DNA of 64,000 bases, from positions 434,001 through 498,000 of the forward strand of contig NW_026570321.1 of NCBI RefSeq assembly GCF_019649055.1, in the 5' to 3' direction. Under the pieces are notes generated by a model, which worked only from the letters and a program-made list of their open reading frames with translations, had not been told where the DNA came from and ran no database searches. Every line of letters begins with the position of its first letter. Within the stretch, counting starts at the first letter, position 1. This document shows, piece by piece, positions 48,166 to 59,427 of the stretch. This DNA comes from Paramacrobiotus metropolitanus. Its lineage: Eukaryota; Tardigrada; Eutardigrada; Parachela; Macrobiotidae. A program made the position numbers and the translations under genes.

Positions 48166-50621
48166 ACACTCGAGAAAAAATTAGTCGTTTCGAGGCAAAA
48201 TTAGGCAGCTCCGTGCTTATATTTTAATGGTCACCTAGGCTCTGTGCGAAAATTTAAAAACAGCCTCCAGCCCGCATGAGTAGTCCCTGAGACAATGTTA
48301 CCAATTAAACATATGTCAATGCGGTAGTTAAGATCATTAGCCGAATTTCAGGTTTACCCGAAATTATTCAACGGAAACGAGCGCATCCAGACATCGGGCA
48401 TTAAAGGGTATATCATAATTATTTGCGGTGCATAATGATTCCCATGCTTGTTAACACATGCAATGTAGCCCGAATGCATTAACTGACCTAATGGTGATAG
48501 CATGGCAAAATAAACATTACGTAGTGTAGTGTTATGCCTTGGTGATAGTGTCTCTCCTAACGCGGCATATCATATTATTCACGCATGAAACAAACATTTC
48601 AGTTAACGAGCTTTCTGCGAACCAAACCACAGCAGTCTTTATGATGGGCTGTGGTACAGTACAATACTTACCTACAATATATCGTATAGTGTTACAAAGA
48701 CCCATTAAGAAATTATCTAAGGTGCCACTAAGGAAACATGAAAGACCGGGAAGTCTAGAATATCGTTATCCGTACTTCCATTATATAGAATCCGTTTTTC
48801 CTCTTTGAAGACCGTCCAAGAAACCAATAAGAGTACCCACGAATGAGAAATGCTGTAATGGATTACGGGAAACAGCTTTTGCCGGGTGTTTCCTAAAATT
48901 AATGCGCAGATTCGTAATCCGTTAGGCTTTCGTGGCTGTTATACTGACGAAGATGCAGAACGTTGCACTATGCACAGTCCGCAGACAATGAGATACATAA
49001 TTTTAGGTTATCAAGACAATTGTAATGTTCTCCAAAATTTGATAAATAAAAGTGGAATAGGAACGAGTATACAAAACGGGCATACAAAACTCTAGGCTTT
49101 TTTTGTCAGTTTTCGTCATTTGGACAAATGGGGCGTAAGCTGCGTAACTGTTGTGCTTTTGTCATTATGATACAGTCTTCGTTGCTAGTTTTCATAAGAG
49201 TTTTCCGGGGTATTCCGGATTCGTCAAAGATTTTGAATAACACTATCGAATTTGGCTGTTTTTTAATGCTTTTAAAGTTTGAAGCATTTTAACGCGAGGC
49301 TCCCAGCGAGCGGCTCGTTTCCTTTGCGGTAACTCATATTACGCGGTCATAAGACGACGTAACATCGTACGCACCTGAAGATACGTCAGAAAAATGCTCC
49401 CGTGGATAACCTAGATTTAATTAAATTTAAAGTTACTAAAAAATGCACCAGTTCGTTTATGACGGTTTCTGCCGTCTTGGTTTTCAATAGCTTACAAATG
49501 GCAGGTCTCTTCCTTCCGTCAAAAGGTTAATCAGAAATTTAAATTCATATACAGTAGCCGAAACACAAACACAAGCTACTGTAACGTACTAAACTACTGT
49601 AAGGGCGGGACGCTCCGCCCTCCTGAGTAGCTATTCGCTGTTTCTGGGGATTTCCACCCCGCACATTGCTGCGCTGTTTTGACGGATCTGCAACACAGTT
49701 GCACTGGCTGCAGGATCCTTCCTCGTTAGTCTGGTGTTGCTGCGCCACGGTGCGCATTAGATTCGGCAATAAAGCCTCATCCGGGTTCACCGCTGTTCGC
49801 TGTCGAGGATACGCGTGGCGCCCATACGGCCCCGCGTTATACTACCAAAAAGATAATTGTACCGTGCGCAGCCAGATGCTACAATTAAGGCGATTGGCGA
49901 TGCTGGGGCACAGATTCTGCCTGTCGCCTCAAAGTGTGTCCCGTAATACTTGTACTTTTCCATTTCACAAATTCCGATGTTCCATTCTGCAGTGGTACTG
50001 AAACCGCGCTTGATACAAATGCTATTGTTTAATAATTATCCGCTAGTTAATTTTATTAGGGCCGAGGGCGTAGTCTATTCAGCTTGACTACGATAGAAGT
50101 CAAACAGAAACAATGATTTCCTGCTACCAAAATCCATTTGGACGGTTGAACTAAGGCGCCGAGAGGCGGTGAGCTTGTGTCTCACCTGTCTTCTTGCAAA
50201 CCGTGCAGAGCAAACGATAGCCCGCTAATTATTAATCCTTCTTTATTAATTTTCGCATGACGTATGTACAGTATGTGGTAATGTACATACTTATCTAATA
50301 AACTCCTGCTTCGTGTTTACTGGATTGACTCAGAGAATCAGTCTTTACTCTGTCGGCAACTGGCGCCAAAATAATGCACTTAGGCCTGGGCCATTCAGGG
50401 AAGCTCAGGGAAAGTGGTGAGCAATGAGCATCTAGATGAAGTAATGAGAATCTGAAATCGCCATTTATTACAGAATGCTGCAAATGCTTGCCCAGTGCTA
50501 TCGCTAATGTTAAATTTTGCATGACATATCGAAAATCAACAATTCTGCATCTTTCTGGTATTTTTAAAAGCTCAGCATTCCACATTTTTAATATGCATTA
50601 ATTCGGACATATGTTTTTGAA
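48166..50621. other. Intergenic region holding one copy of a partial segmental duplication
   Basis: No gene supported. Two blocks, about 48600-48845 and 49859-50264, recur in the same order and orientation at 57086-57360 and 58233-58786. Sequence between the blocks is not obviously shared. Confidence 0.6.
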
Positions 50622-51514
50622 ATGAGTGTGGCATACCAGATCTCCGACTGCAGCGTTAAAAAGCCAAAATCCTCCGTCCTAAAATCTTTCGTCGCCGTAT
50701 GAGACGAAATATTCCGTTGTACTGCTTGGCTATGGGGCTTCCACCGGCATGCGTATACGAAATACTGTGCTTACTGTTTTGCTCCCGCGAAGGGTGCACG
50801 GTTGCTGCAGTGTGCACGGTGTAAACTGCATCATTACTGCAGCAAATCCTGCAAGGTCTGATAATCTTTACACTGTAACGTTATTGCACATTGTCACTAC
50901 GTCCCGTCGTCCATAATAATGATTTAAGCGTAATTAAGCCCAGTTTATTTACAGACCGCTGACTGGAACAACGGACATTTTGTGGAATGTTGTGTACTAA
51001 TTGACACCCAGCTACCTCAAGTCAATGATTATTGTAAGCAAAACTTTAGCCAAGTCATGTTAAGTTCAGTGGTAAGTGGCAACTCGGGTGGCAACAGTCG
51101 TACTCGTTAGAAGCATTCACAAGCGGTAGGAGCTAACGTTTCTGACGAATTTGTTTCCGGACAATAACCCGTATAACCCTTTTTAATATCAAAACGAACA
51201 GAACCGTGAACGACCAAACTGTATTTGTCATGGTTAATAAATTGAAATGGATTTTAGTTACAGTAGCGATTGTCAAATTTTCACTTTTTAGATTTCCCTG
51301 CCATGGTTATGATGAATAAACTCTCCATACGAATGCAGGTGATCGATTACTTGAGCAACAGTGTACTAGTATGTAATTTACTATTACGTATGGTTATAAA
51401 TGGCTACGCCTCCATAGACTTAATCTAAAAAATGATAGCTTCCATTTAACATAAAAACCAAGAACTCTGAGCAGTACTACCGCGGTACATTGAATCTCGA
51501 GAATTACTAATTAA

Positions 51515-51600
51515 AGCATAAATATAAATTTTGACTGTAAAGCAGTATGCCGGCACTTGCACCTTTTGTTATTTTGATTGCTGTTGAGTACTGACTATTA
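51515..51600 (+). mobile_element. LINE 3'-UTR remnant
   Basis: TGTAAAGCAGTATGCC and CACTTGCACCTTTTGTTATT match, with scattered differences, the 3' UTR of the LINE tail at 34330-34380 (TGTAAAGTAGTGTGCC, GCTTGCACTTTTTGTTGTT). No coding part is left. It lies in an intron of the SMYD-like locus. Confidence 0.5.
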
Positions 51601-53142
51601 TAAAGATGTAGATTAAAGGTAATATGGATACTCGAGTACCGGTAGTTGTGTATTTGTTGAGCGCGAGCTGGTAACACAATCAGTTTATGATTGACATATA
51701 TTTTAATTGCATATAATTATTATTGTAATTTCAAGGGGTCGATTGTCGAATGGTTTGAATAAGTATTGTAATACTTTGTGTTAATAATTAAAAACGCATT
51801 AATAAAATGGACTCTTTCAATGCGATTATTATGCGTTAGTTAAATACTACCTTCTTGAACGTGTGGTATACGAGAGCTGGAGCCACATCAACCCAAGAAA
51901 TTCTGCTCATGTTTCCGCCCCATCCGCATCCGAAAATATTGGACGACTTCTATGCATGCCTCAGTTTCCTCAAGGTGTACTAGCGAAGTACTGTGCTTCA
52001 GTTGGTTGCTTTTGCGTATATAATTAGGTTTCGGCATCCTCTCATCGCATCGCATAAAAAGGCATGGTCATTTATTGCCCCTCCATCTACAACGCCTGTT
52101 TCTTCGTACCGGGAGTGTCTGAGCACCATTTTGTTTAACACCTTTCCGATTAATGAGACCGGTCTTAAACACACCAAAAACTGCAATTTCGGGGCGGGGC
52201 TCTTCTGGCCAGCGCAACACCGCCGGATGACGCCGGTGTGCTGGGATACGAACATCACCATGGATTTCATAGGACGAGAATTGATCGTGCATGCTACGCG
52301 AGATATACAGATACGTACCCCGGGGCTGTGTGATGTACGTAGGAGCATTTGTGCTGCATCCCAAAGGGCGCGAGGAAGACTCTGTTTATCGTGCTTTGTT
52401 TTCAGTTGCGCCACAACGAACTGTTGAATGATTTTGAACTTTATCACCTGACACGCACGGAACGCCGAAAAACATTCCAAGACATCTACGGCTATCCCTG
52501 TGAATGTCGCATGTGCACTGAAGATTACGTAAGTAACGACCTCGCAATTTTCTCGTAGCTTGTCTCAAACCGAAACATCATAATTATAATAAAATCATGC
52601 CATGGAAACGGCACTACTGGTGCTGCACCAAGTATCTGCTATGTGATTAAGCGGCCTATTTCCGCTGTCGCCGAGGCTGTATAATTCAGTAATGACTTTT
52701 GAATTTTGTGTGGAAAACTTTACACGTACAGCATATTGAATAAATATACAAACTGTAAAAAAGTCCTGTCATTGTAACGTAGCGATGAAACTTTGTATTA
52801 TGTGCGAGATATATAAAGTACGAGTAGAAACAATTTGAGTTTTTAACAATTAACAATTGTTTGCTGTTACTTCCGTAACGAACTTCCGTAACGGACACAT
52901 ACATTTTTGCAGTGGTTCTGAATTAAGAGGACGTACGTTGCGTTCCGGTCGAAAATATGAAAGCGTTGTAATAATATCACGTACAATTTAGCGGATTAAG
53001 CATTACAATGAACTTTTTCGGGATAAAACAAGTCATAACAGTTGCTACTCGTATATTATCGTTTTTACAATACTTATTGATCTTGAGTACTTAATTAATC
53101 TTTCTGACTGTATGTCCGTGCTTTAATTTATGGTCAGTGCTA

Positions 53143-53267
53143 TGCGCCCCGACAACCGGGGCGCAAAGCAAATTGGCTGTGCGCCCCGATCGGGGCGCGA
53201 AGTAAAATGGCTATGCGCCCCGTCAGGACGCGCAGAAAATTGGCTGTGCGCCCCGAATATTCGGCGT
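53143..53267. repeat. Array of GC-rich hairpins (GCGCCCC units), left cluster
   Basis: Four units of about 35 bp, each starting TATGCGCCCC or TGTGCGCCCC. Three close on themselves as hairpins (for example GCGCCCCG-ACAAC-CGGGGCGC and GCGCCCCGATCGGGGCGC), separated by AAGCAAATTGGC-like spacers. The same units in the opposite orientation occur at 54886-54970. Confidence 0.75.
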
Positions 53268-54178
53268 AAAAAATCGTGGCTAATTATGGTAAATTTGTTA
53301 GTACGCACTCACAGAACGGTCCAAAGGTTACCAGAATATTTACCTAAAGACACGTGACCTTGAATGCGCATAAATGTTTATGGCTTGTAGGACTGATTAG
53401 AACATTATTAACAAATGAATGAGACACTTATGGGGAAAGAAATCGGATGTACTGCAATTATCGAATTTTTATCACGGTGCGGCAAATGCGAAAGTTCAGA
53501 CGCTCTAGTACAGGTGCGCTTTTTGTCGGGGAGGTGCCGTTACTTCGGCGGGTGCCACTATTTTTTAAACAGTATATTTTGTAGGGGGCCAATATTTTTT
53601 GAAACCAAGAGCGCATCCTGCTCTATAGAAACTGACGCTATAGTTGGTGTAGTTACCGGGTATATGGATACATGCAATTACACAATCACTTGCCTGCAGC
53701 ATCCCGGGCATGCTGCATACAATTGCTTGCTAGCAAATTAGCAACACCACCACGTTTTTGGTTACGGTCTAACTAAGTACTAGTTTACTCCGCTTGACAT
53801 TTATTAACGACGCAATATGCGGCAATTTCTGGGGTGCCCTAATTTTCAAACTTAACAGGGAGTTCGAGGTGCGCATATTACAGGAGTGCCCTTAATGGGT
53901 GGGTGCCACAAATTCAGATAATTCCGTATTGACTTTTTGCGTACTGTTACTCTATCATGGCGATTTGCGCAATGGATTCGGGTCCGAAAATGCATTTCGA
54001 AAGTGCGAAGGAGAACAATGGTGTACAGGAAATGATGAAGCCGGTTTACCTGCGCGAGTATCGGGAAGGCTCTAATACCATGAATGACAAATCCAGCCAC
54101 GAAAAAAATGAAAATTTTGGCGGCAGAAGTTATGTTAATAGTGAAACACAAAAAATCGTGCAAGATTATCCACTGTAG

Positions 54179-54439
54179 GTACAAAGTGGTCCAAGTCTTT
54201 AAAACCCTTGAAACCTTTAAAACCTTTAAAACCTTTAAAACCTTTAAAACCTTTAAAACCTTTAAAACCTTTAAAACCGCTTTTCGAAAAATCACTATCA
54301 AACTATACATTAGTAAAAACCATTAAAACCTTAAAACCGCTTTTTGAGAAATCACTGTCGATCCGATGTATTTATTAAATAAAACGTTTGGTTTTATTAG
54401 TTTTAATAGTTTTAAAATTAGATTTGGACCACTTTGTAC
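54179..54439. mobile_element. Short inverted-repeat element carrying a CTTTAAAAC microsatellite
   Basis: Perfect 16-bp terminal inverted repeats: GTACAAAGTGGTCCAA at 54179-54194 and its complement at 54424-54439. Just inside, a 9-bp unit CTTTAAAAC repeats about eight times (about 54205-54280). A shorter degenerate AAAACC/TTTTAA stretch lies near the right end. No ORF. It sits between the two GC-hairpin arrays. Confidence 0.7.
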
Positions 54440-54885
54440 AAGCTTGTCCGGTAATTTCTGACGAATCAGTACAGCGATTTACACAAATTTGCGTGTTACG
54501 CCAAACTTCACACTACGGCGCGCCACGCCACACCGTTTAAACACGTAACTTGCATGTGGCTGGCTGGTGGCTTGGTACACGCCATATAATTTAATGAGAA
54601 TAATAGTAACTGCCTGGCAGAAGGTGGCTAGAAATTGGTCGGTGCAGTAAGCGACAATCTGACTGCGGAGCGCACTTAAGGAATTTGATGAACGTAGTGA
54701 AGTGGCCATCGTTATAAGCGCAAAATTCGCGCTAGCTGTACCTTTACGTAGGAAATTACCGGACAAGCTTGTACCTACCCTCAGATTATCGGTGTTAAAG
54801 GTTAAATACAAAAAATTCATGGCGCAGAGCAGCGTAATGCCGTGGTCACAAATAGTAATTAATTATTATATCAGGGGCGCACAGC

Positions 54886-54970
54886 CAATTTACTCATTTA
54901 CTTTGCGCCCGGTATACCGGGCGCATAGCCAGTTTACTTCGCGCCCTGATTGTCGGGGCGCACAGCCATT
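54886..54970. repeat. Array of GC-rich hairpins, right cluster, inverted relative to the left cluster
   Basis: Three units, GGGGCGCACAGCC, GCGCCCGGTATACCGGGCGC (a perfect palindrome around GTATAC) and GCGCCCTGATTGTCGGGGCGC, spaced by AGTTTACTT-like AT sequence. These are the reverse complement of the unit and spacer pattern at 53143-53267. Confidence 0.75.
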
Positions 54971-55825
54971 TCGTTAATTTATTCCCATACCACAAAATCA
55001 TGGTATAGGTACCACAAGTTGTTTTCATATTGTTTCTGCTCGTGAGAAAATATTTTTTCATGCGCATAGGAAGCGGAAATCAACCCTCTTAAGTGCGGCA
55101 CTGTTGGTTGCACGGAACGACTTCCCAGTGATGACCGGACTCTGTCGGCATGCCCCCACTGTGGCGCTATCAACGCTGATCGCTTAGCGCAGTACCGGAG
55201 GTTCATGGCGGACTACCACAACACCATTCTGTATATCACAGATAAGCAAGACAAAAATGACAAAAAAACGGAACTCTTTTTGGAGATGGAAGACGCTGGA
55301 ATTTTACATTCCGATGCGCATATACGCTTCGTATGCCAGCCATACCGCGGATGCCAGAAATGGCCCGGGGGAGACGAGGAAAAACTGCATATCCTGTTGC
55401 AGGAACTCATCGTATGCGTGCGGTAATTGCCATATTATAGTTCCAAACCGGTAGCATTTTCTAACAGATTTTAAAAAATTGCAGAAAGCTGTGCCCCAAG
55501 TGGGATGTATGGCGTGCTCACCATATGCTGCACACCAACTCTTATTTATTGAAAAAGGGAAATGGGGCCGGCGACTTAATTGCTATGCTCTCTTTTGCGC
55601 CCTGCAAGAGGGGATTCCAAAGCCAATATAAACGATGCCAGTCCGTTAGCGCTCGAGCTGGCCAAGGAAGCACATGAAATTTTTACAAAACTCTGTGGTG
55701 CGAACTCACATTTTGCAAATCGCACTCTGGGGCAGGTTAAGAACGTTGAAGCAAAAGTCAAACACAGGATGTTTAGCTTGGAAACAGTCCTCCGTAAATT
55801 GTCTGATAAGATTTACTTGATCCGT

Positions 55826-56095
55826 TTCGCCGGCAGGAAGCTCCGTGAAATTACCGGCGAATCTCGATCAACGGCTTTTCATAGGCAACGTTTAAGTCTA
55901 GCGGTAGTCACAGGAAATGCAACGGCGGTTTTGTGCACATTTAGCGCACGTTATAAAATCACTAATGACACTAACGATTTTGGATGTTTTTCGAATGTTT
56001 AAATTTTGATCATTTTACATAAGTAGTATAAATCTGCGCAGGCTTATGTGACGTGAGTACTGGCCGCTGCCGAATAAAGTCACCATTTGCTCGAT
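55826..56095 (+). mobile_element. 5'-truncated LINE tail fused in frame to the SMYD-like remnant
   Basis: GRKLREITGESRSTAF, QRLSLAVVTGNATAV and the ending DFGCFSNV-stop (56002) match the C-terminal tail of the LINE fragment at 33.9-34.3 kb residue by residue at most positions. An AATAAA lies near 56079. The reading frame is continuous with the SMYD-like C-terminal helices upstream (open from 55580), so a chimeric ORF exists. Confidence 0.6.
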
Positions 56096-57085
56096 CGCAC
56101 CAGAGTTATGTTTTTATTTTACTGTGCGTGTTTTCATACGTGTACGTGTTTTTTATCTTACTGTTCTTGTTTTCCCGAAGTCAAATGACTAATTTACTGT
56201 AGATCAGGTATCTGTACAGCTGTGTCTTTTCTGGATCATTATTTAAATCTTTTCACATTCTGCTGATATTGAGACTCGATCTAAACAGTACACGGTCACT
56301 CCAAAGTAAATCAGGCCGGAAAACGGCATTGAAAGTGATAAGTCTAAGGTAGGTCACTGAGCATTTATCTGTTAATTACTTTTAAATCCTCTTTAAACCG
56401 GTATATTTTTATTTGGAACAGGAAATTGAATGAATTGTTGGGAGCTAGTTGTAGGGGTTCAAAGCAGTTTGTGTGGTACTGCAACGAATTATTAACTAGT
56501 GATAACATGTACAATCCGAGTGCCCACATAAAGGCATCGGAATACTCTGTGCATGATACTTGAAATTTTTAATAGTTAATTGTAGTATAATGCAGCTTGG
56601 TGCACCACCAGCGGCAAGTCGCGATGCTGCCTATATTTTTTTGTATGCGAAATGTTTCGGTCGCAATAACTGTTACGATATGCTGCGGTTATATAAGCCA
56701 TGCAATCTCCTAGATTGAGATTTATTCGGATGTATTTCGTCTGTATATTGTACGTATTTAACACGAGAGTAGAGTGAGCAGTTACATACAAAAAAAGCTC
56801 TACGTATAGCCTTTTGTCCTTGCGCTGAAAATTCATTAACGGTGTATCTGTGCTGCGGAGTAACTTTCCTGCTATTAAGCGCCAACATTGAAATGCGTTT
56901 TGATGCGTTTTAATGAAAGTATTGTTTAATGACATTGCGTTTTAATGAAAGTTTCTGGAATATCCCTTCCGTTGCTGGCTTATGCAGAGTAATCAGAATG
57001 CACCAATGATCAACGGGTCATCTCCTAAATTCCTAACCTACCCTAGAATTTTAGAACGTGCACAGTATAAAACCGTTTTGCCATC
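56096..57085. other. Intergenic, nothing recognised
   Basis: AT-rich. A direct repeat of TGCGTTTTAATGAAAGT lies at about 56903-56956. No gene that I can support. Confidence 0.45.
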
Positions 57086-57360
57086 AAACGAGTTTTCTGC
57101 GAATCAAACCAGTCTAAGCATTCATGATAATTTTTATGAACTGCTGCGATGCGTACCTACTGTATGTGTAAAGAAGACGCAGTGACGCGGTCACAAAGAG
57201 CCATTAAGAGTATGATCTAGGGCCGCAAAGATCCTCTGATACTATGAGATACGGTGCAAAAACCCAAAACAGTGGCAGTGAAACCCAGAACCGTATTTCC
57301 ATTAAACTGAAACCGTTTGTTTTCGTTGAAGACGGTCCAAGAAACCAGTTAGAGCAAAGA
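57086..57360 (+). repeat. Segmental duplication block, second copy (matches 48600-48845)
   Basis: Shared landmarks in order: AACGAG-TTTCTGCGAA-CAAACCA, a CAAAGA(C/G)CCATTAAGA block, CCGT(A/T)-TTCCATTA, and GAAGAC(C/G)GTCCAAGAAACCA. The copies are diverged, with insertions, but collinear. Confidence 0.6.
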
Positions 57361-57950
57361 GCATACAAAGTTCGTAGAACCATCGACAGACGATAGAACC
57401 ATCGGCAACGATCTTGCCCAGTTTCTCATTAGTTTATCGCATGCCTGTTTCAGTCCGGTCATTTCCTTGGTCTTCATCTGTCCACCGGCATCAGTGTGCA
57501 CCACAAAGAGAAGATGACCCTTATCTCGCACTTGTTTCCGTTAAGGGAAGTAAGCGGCGTATGTCGGATGGCGCAAGCTGCATGGTATCGGATCTTGTCC
57601 AGCCAAAACGCACTGTGTCTGCCTTTTGCCGCAATCGTATTAGTGCTGGGATTATTCCCAGCATGCCCAAATTGACACCTAAACGGATTCTGAATCTGCT
57701 TATTGATTCTAAAAGAAACATCTGGGAAAACTGTGTCCCATGCTCCGTTACAAATGCAACATTCCGTATTCGTTGGTAACACAATCTGAAAGCCCATTGA
57801 TAAAATTTATGTTCTTTGCAGCTTCGGCTGCTATTCGTGTGTTCATTTTCGTAAGATTTCTAATATTTTTGGGAGTATTGTTGTTAGAGGGATCAGGCTT
57901 GTGGATACCCTCACCGGTCCAAAAGTAACGAGCTGCCCGACCAGACGAGC
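57345..57950 (-). other. Unclassified coding-like remnant
   Basis: On the minus strand, adjacent frames give sizeable open pieces: one ending GHLLFVVHTDAGGQMKTKEM, a second FVTEHGTQFSQMFLLESISR to about 57521, and a third with KNIRNLTKMNTRIAAEAAKN. They overlap end to end with frame changes, as expected of a decayed gene or transposon. I recognise no domain. Confidence 0.2.
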
Positions 57951-58078
57951 AGTGGCAGTCCGAAGCGCAACTTCCGCCGTTATAATAGCTAACCAACGGC
58001 ATTACCGCTTCGGTACAAATCTCTTCGTTTCGACAAAAGATCATTCAGAAATACAGCATCTATATGACCAAAACACAA

Positions 58079-58144
58079 TATTAAGCGACAATATTAAGCG
58101 ACATGAAGCGACATTAAGCGACATGAAGCGACAATATTAAGCGA
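58079..58144. repeat. Short tandem repeat, AAGCGACA(TG/AT) units
   Basis: TTAAGCGACAATA and AAGCGACATG units alternate about seven times over 65 bp. Simple satellite, no coding sense. Confidence 0.7.
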
Positions 58145-58232
58145 TCACGGAATGTAACACCTGGGGCAGTAAATTTAATGCAATATGTTCGAAACGTGCT
58201 ACTAAAATGACTAAACTATCAAAATGTTGACT

Positions 58233-58786
58233 GCACCGAGCGCAGCGAGGTGCTACAGTTACAAATTTTTTCTGCCTCCTCGAAGTGTGTTGCGAATATG
58301 TTAACTACAGATATTTCACAAACTCCACAAGTTAGAGATGGCAGCGGCCGTCTAAACGGCTGACCTTTCGGCTGACGGCCGGCTGACTCATTGCGGCTGA
58401 TGCTCCCAGCCGGCTTAAGCAGCCGGCTTGGGATCGGCTATGGCTTGCAAAAATCCTCAGCCGGCTCTCGGCCGGCCGCTGCCATTTCTACCACAAGTTC
58501 CATTCTCCAGTGGTACGGAAACTGCGCGCTTTGCTACCGTACGCATATTATCGGTTGTAGAGCAGGAGGTAGAAAGTCATGCACGACAGCAAACACAATA
58601 ATTACTATTTTCTGTGCAAACGAAGTCCAGTTGGGCGGTTCAAATAAAGCATAAGCGCCGGAGGGGGTGAGCTTCTGTTTCGGCAGTCCTGACAACCAGC
58701 TTTCTTGCTATGACCGTGCAGAGCAGAGCAACCTTCCAGACAACAGCCACTAATTATTGACCCCTCTCTATTTCGCAATGACTCGT
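58233..58786 (+). repeat. Segmental duplication block, second copy (matches 49859-50264), interrupted by a MITE
   Basis: Shared landmarks: CGCAGC-AG-TGCTACA, AAGTGTGT, TTTCACAAA-TCC, TTCCATTCT-CAGTGGTAC, GGTGAGCTT, ACCGTGCAGAGCA and CTAATTATT. The copy is longer than the first mainly because a 158-bp element is inserted at 58333. Confidence 0.65.
58333..58490. mobile_element. hAT-type MITE
   Basis: 158 bp with terminal inverted repeats TAGAGATGGCAGCGGCCG (left) and TAGAAATGGCAGCGGCCG (right, complement). It is flanked by exact 8-bp target duplications CCACAAGT at 58325-58332 and 58491-58498. The interior is full of AGCCGGC/GCCGGCT palindromes. Eight-base duplications and this kind of terminus are characteristic of hAT transposons. 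The related sequence near 49970 lacks the insert. Confidence 0.88.
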
Positions 58787-58803
58787 GAGTGATATTACAT
58801 CTC

Positions 58804-59427
58804 TACGAGGAGGAGCTACCTTGGCCCGATCAAAGGCATACGCCCGACCATAAACCGATCACTGCTTCCATGTTTGTGCAACACGGCTTACTACCCAGCG
58901 ACGGCAGCCTGCCGCAACAGCATGTAAAGTTTGACCATTCGTTTATTATCTAATTCGAACACCCTCTCTCCTGTATCCTTTGAAATCTTGTTCAACTAAT
59001 ATTCAAAAATTTGGAAAAAAAGGAGACATGCAGATATGTTATATTTCTACCACGAGAACCATGTCAGTTTTCCGTAAATGCAGGCACTTTCTTGGACCTG
59101 TTGACCGAAGTCCTGTGCTATGTCTGTGAGAAATTCCGCCACTCGAAAGTTTCTTGGTTTGCAATGGACCAGCTCCTAACAATCTGCTTAAAATTTTCTG
59201 TTTCCGTAATATTTTTAAACATTAGTTGGAAAGTTTGAAAAGGAGTGGAAATAGCACGGGGTGTAAAAGTTTTAATGAACAACAGATGTGCGTGCCGTAC
59301 GCTGCCATCGCAGGGCGGCGAAGCCGTGTACGAAACCACGTGGCTCTGCGTGTACAGACACGGGCACAGTGATCGGTTTATGGTCGCGCATATGCCTTTG
59401 ATCGGGCCAAGGTAGCTCCTCCTCGTA
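58804..59427. mobile_element. Inverted-repeat element, about 624 bp
   Basis: Long terminal inverted repeats: the left starts TACGAGGAGGAGCTACCTTG and the right ends with its complement at 59427. Pairing continues through CCCGATCAAAGGCATA and GACCATAAACCGATCACTG, then more loosely for another 60-80 bp (CACGGCTT, GGCAGC). TA lies at both outer edges, compatible with a TA target. The interior shows no transposase. Confidence 0.75.

Larger units (their letters stand above)
50622..55825 (+). pseudogene. SMYD-like (SET and MYND) gene, decayed plus-strand paralogue
   Basis: Recognisable exons in order: 50622-50855 (start MSVAYQISDCS; MYND finger CAYCFAPAKGARLLQCARC, HHYCSKSCK); 50955-51071 (ADWNNGHFVECC); 51292-51338; about 51876-51975; about 52080-52320 (FGAGLFWPAQHRRMTPVCWD, LIVHATRDI); 52407-52528 (post-SET, YPCECRMCTED); 55070-55423 (CGTVGC, ACPHCGAIN); about 55485-55580; and a TPR-like C-terminal helix region (ELAKEAHEIFTKLCGANSHF). 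Damage: TGA at 50700-50702 where a Gly of the family's GDEI motif is expected, a phase mismatch entering the 51292 exon, and a frame change near 55590. The SET Asn-His-Ser-Cys motif is replaced. The 2.5-kb intron 52529-55069 is filled with repeats. Probably a pseudogene of a methyltransferase-like gene. Confidence 0.7.

Noticed and set aside
49545-50001. Open frames on both strands near 49.6-50.0 kb
   Set aside because: They lie in a duplicated non-coding block whose second copy at 58.2-58.8 kb does not preserve the frames.
53143-53267. CRISPR-like array
   Set aside because: The repeats are self-complementary and the spacers are short, similar to each other and AT-rich. There are no cas genes, and the genome is eukaryotic.
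53852-54310. Repeat protein with VLK triplets on the minus strand
   Set aside because: It is the translation of the 9-bp CTTTAAAAC microsatellite inside a small inverted-repeat element.
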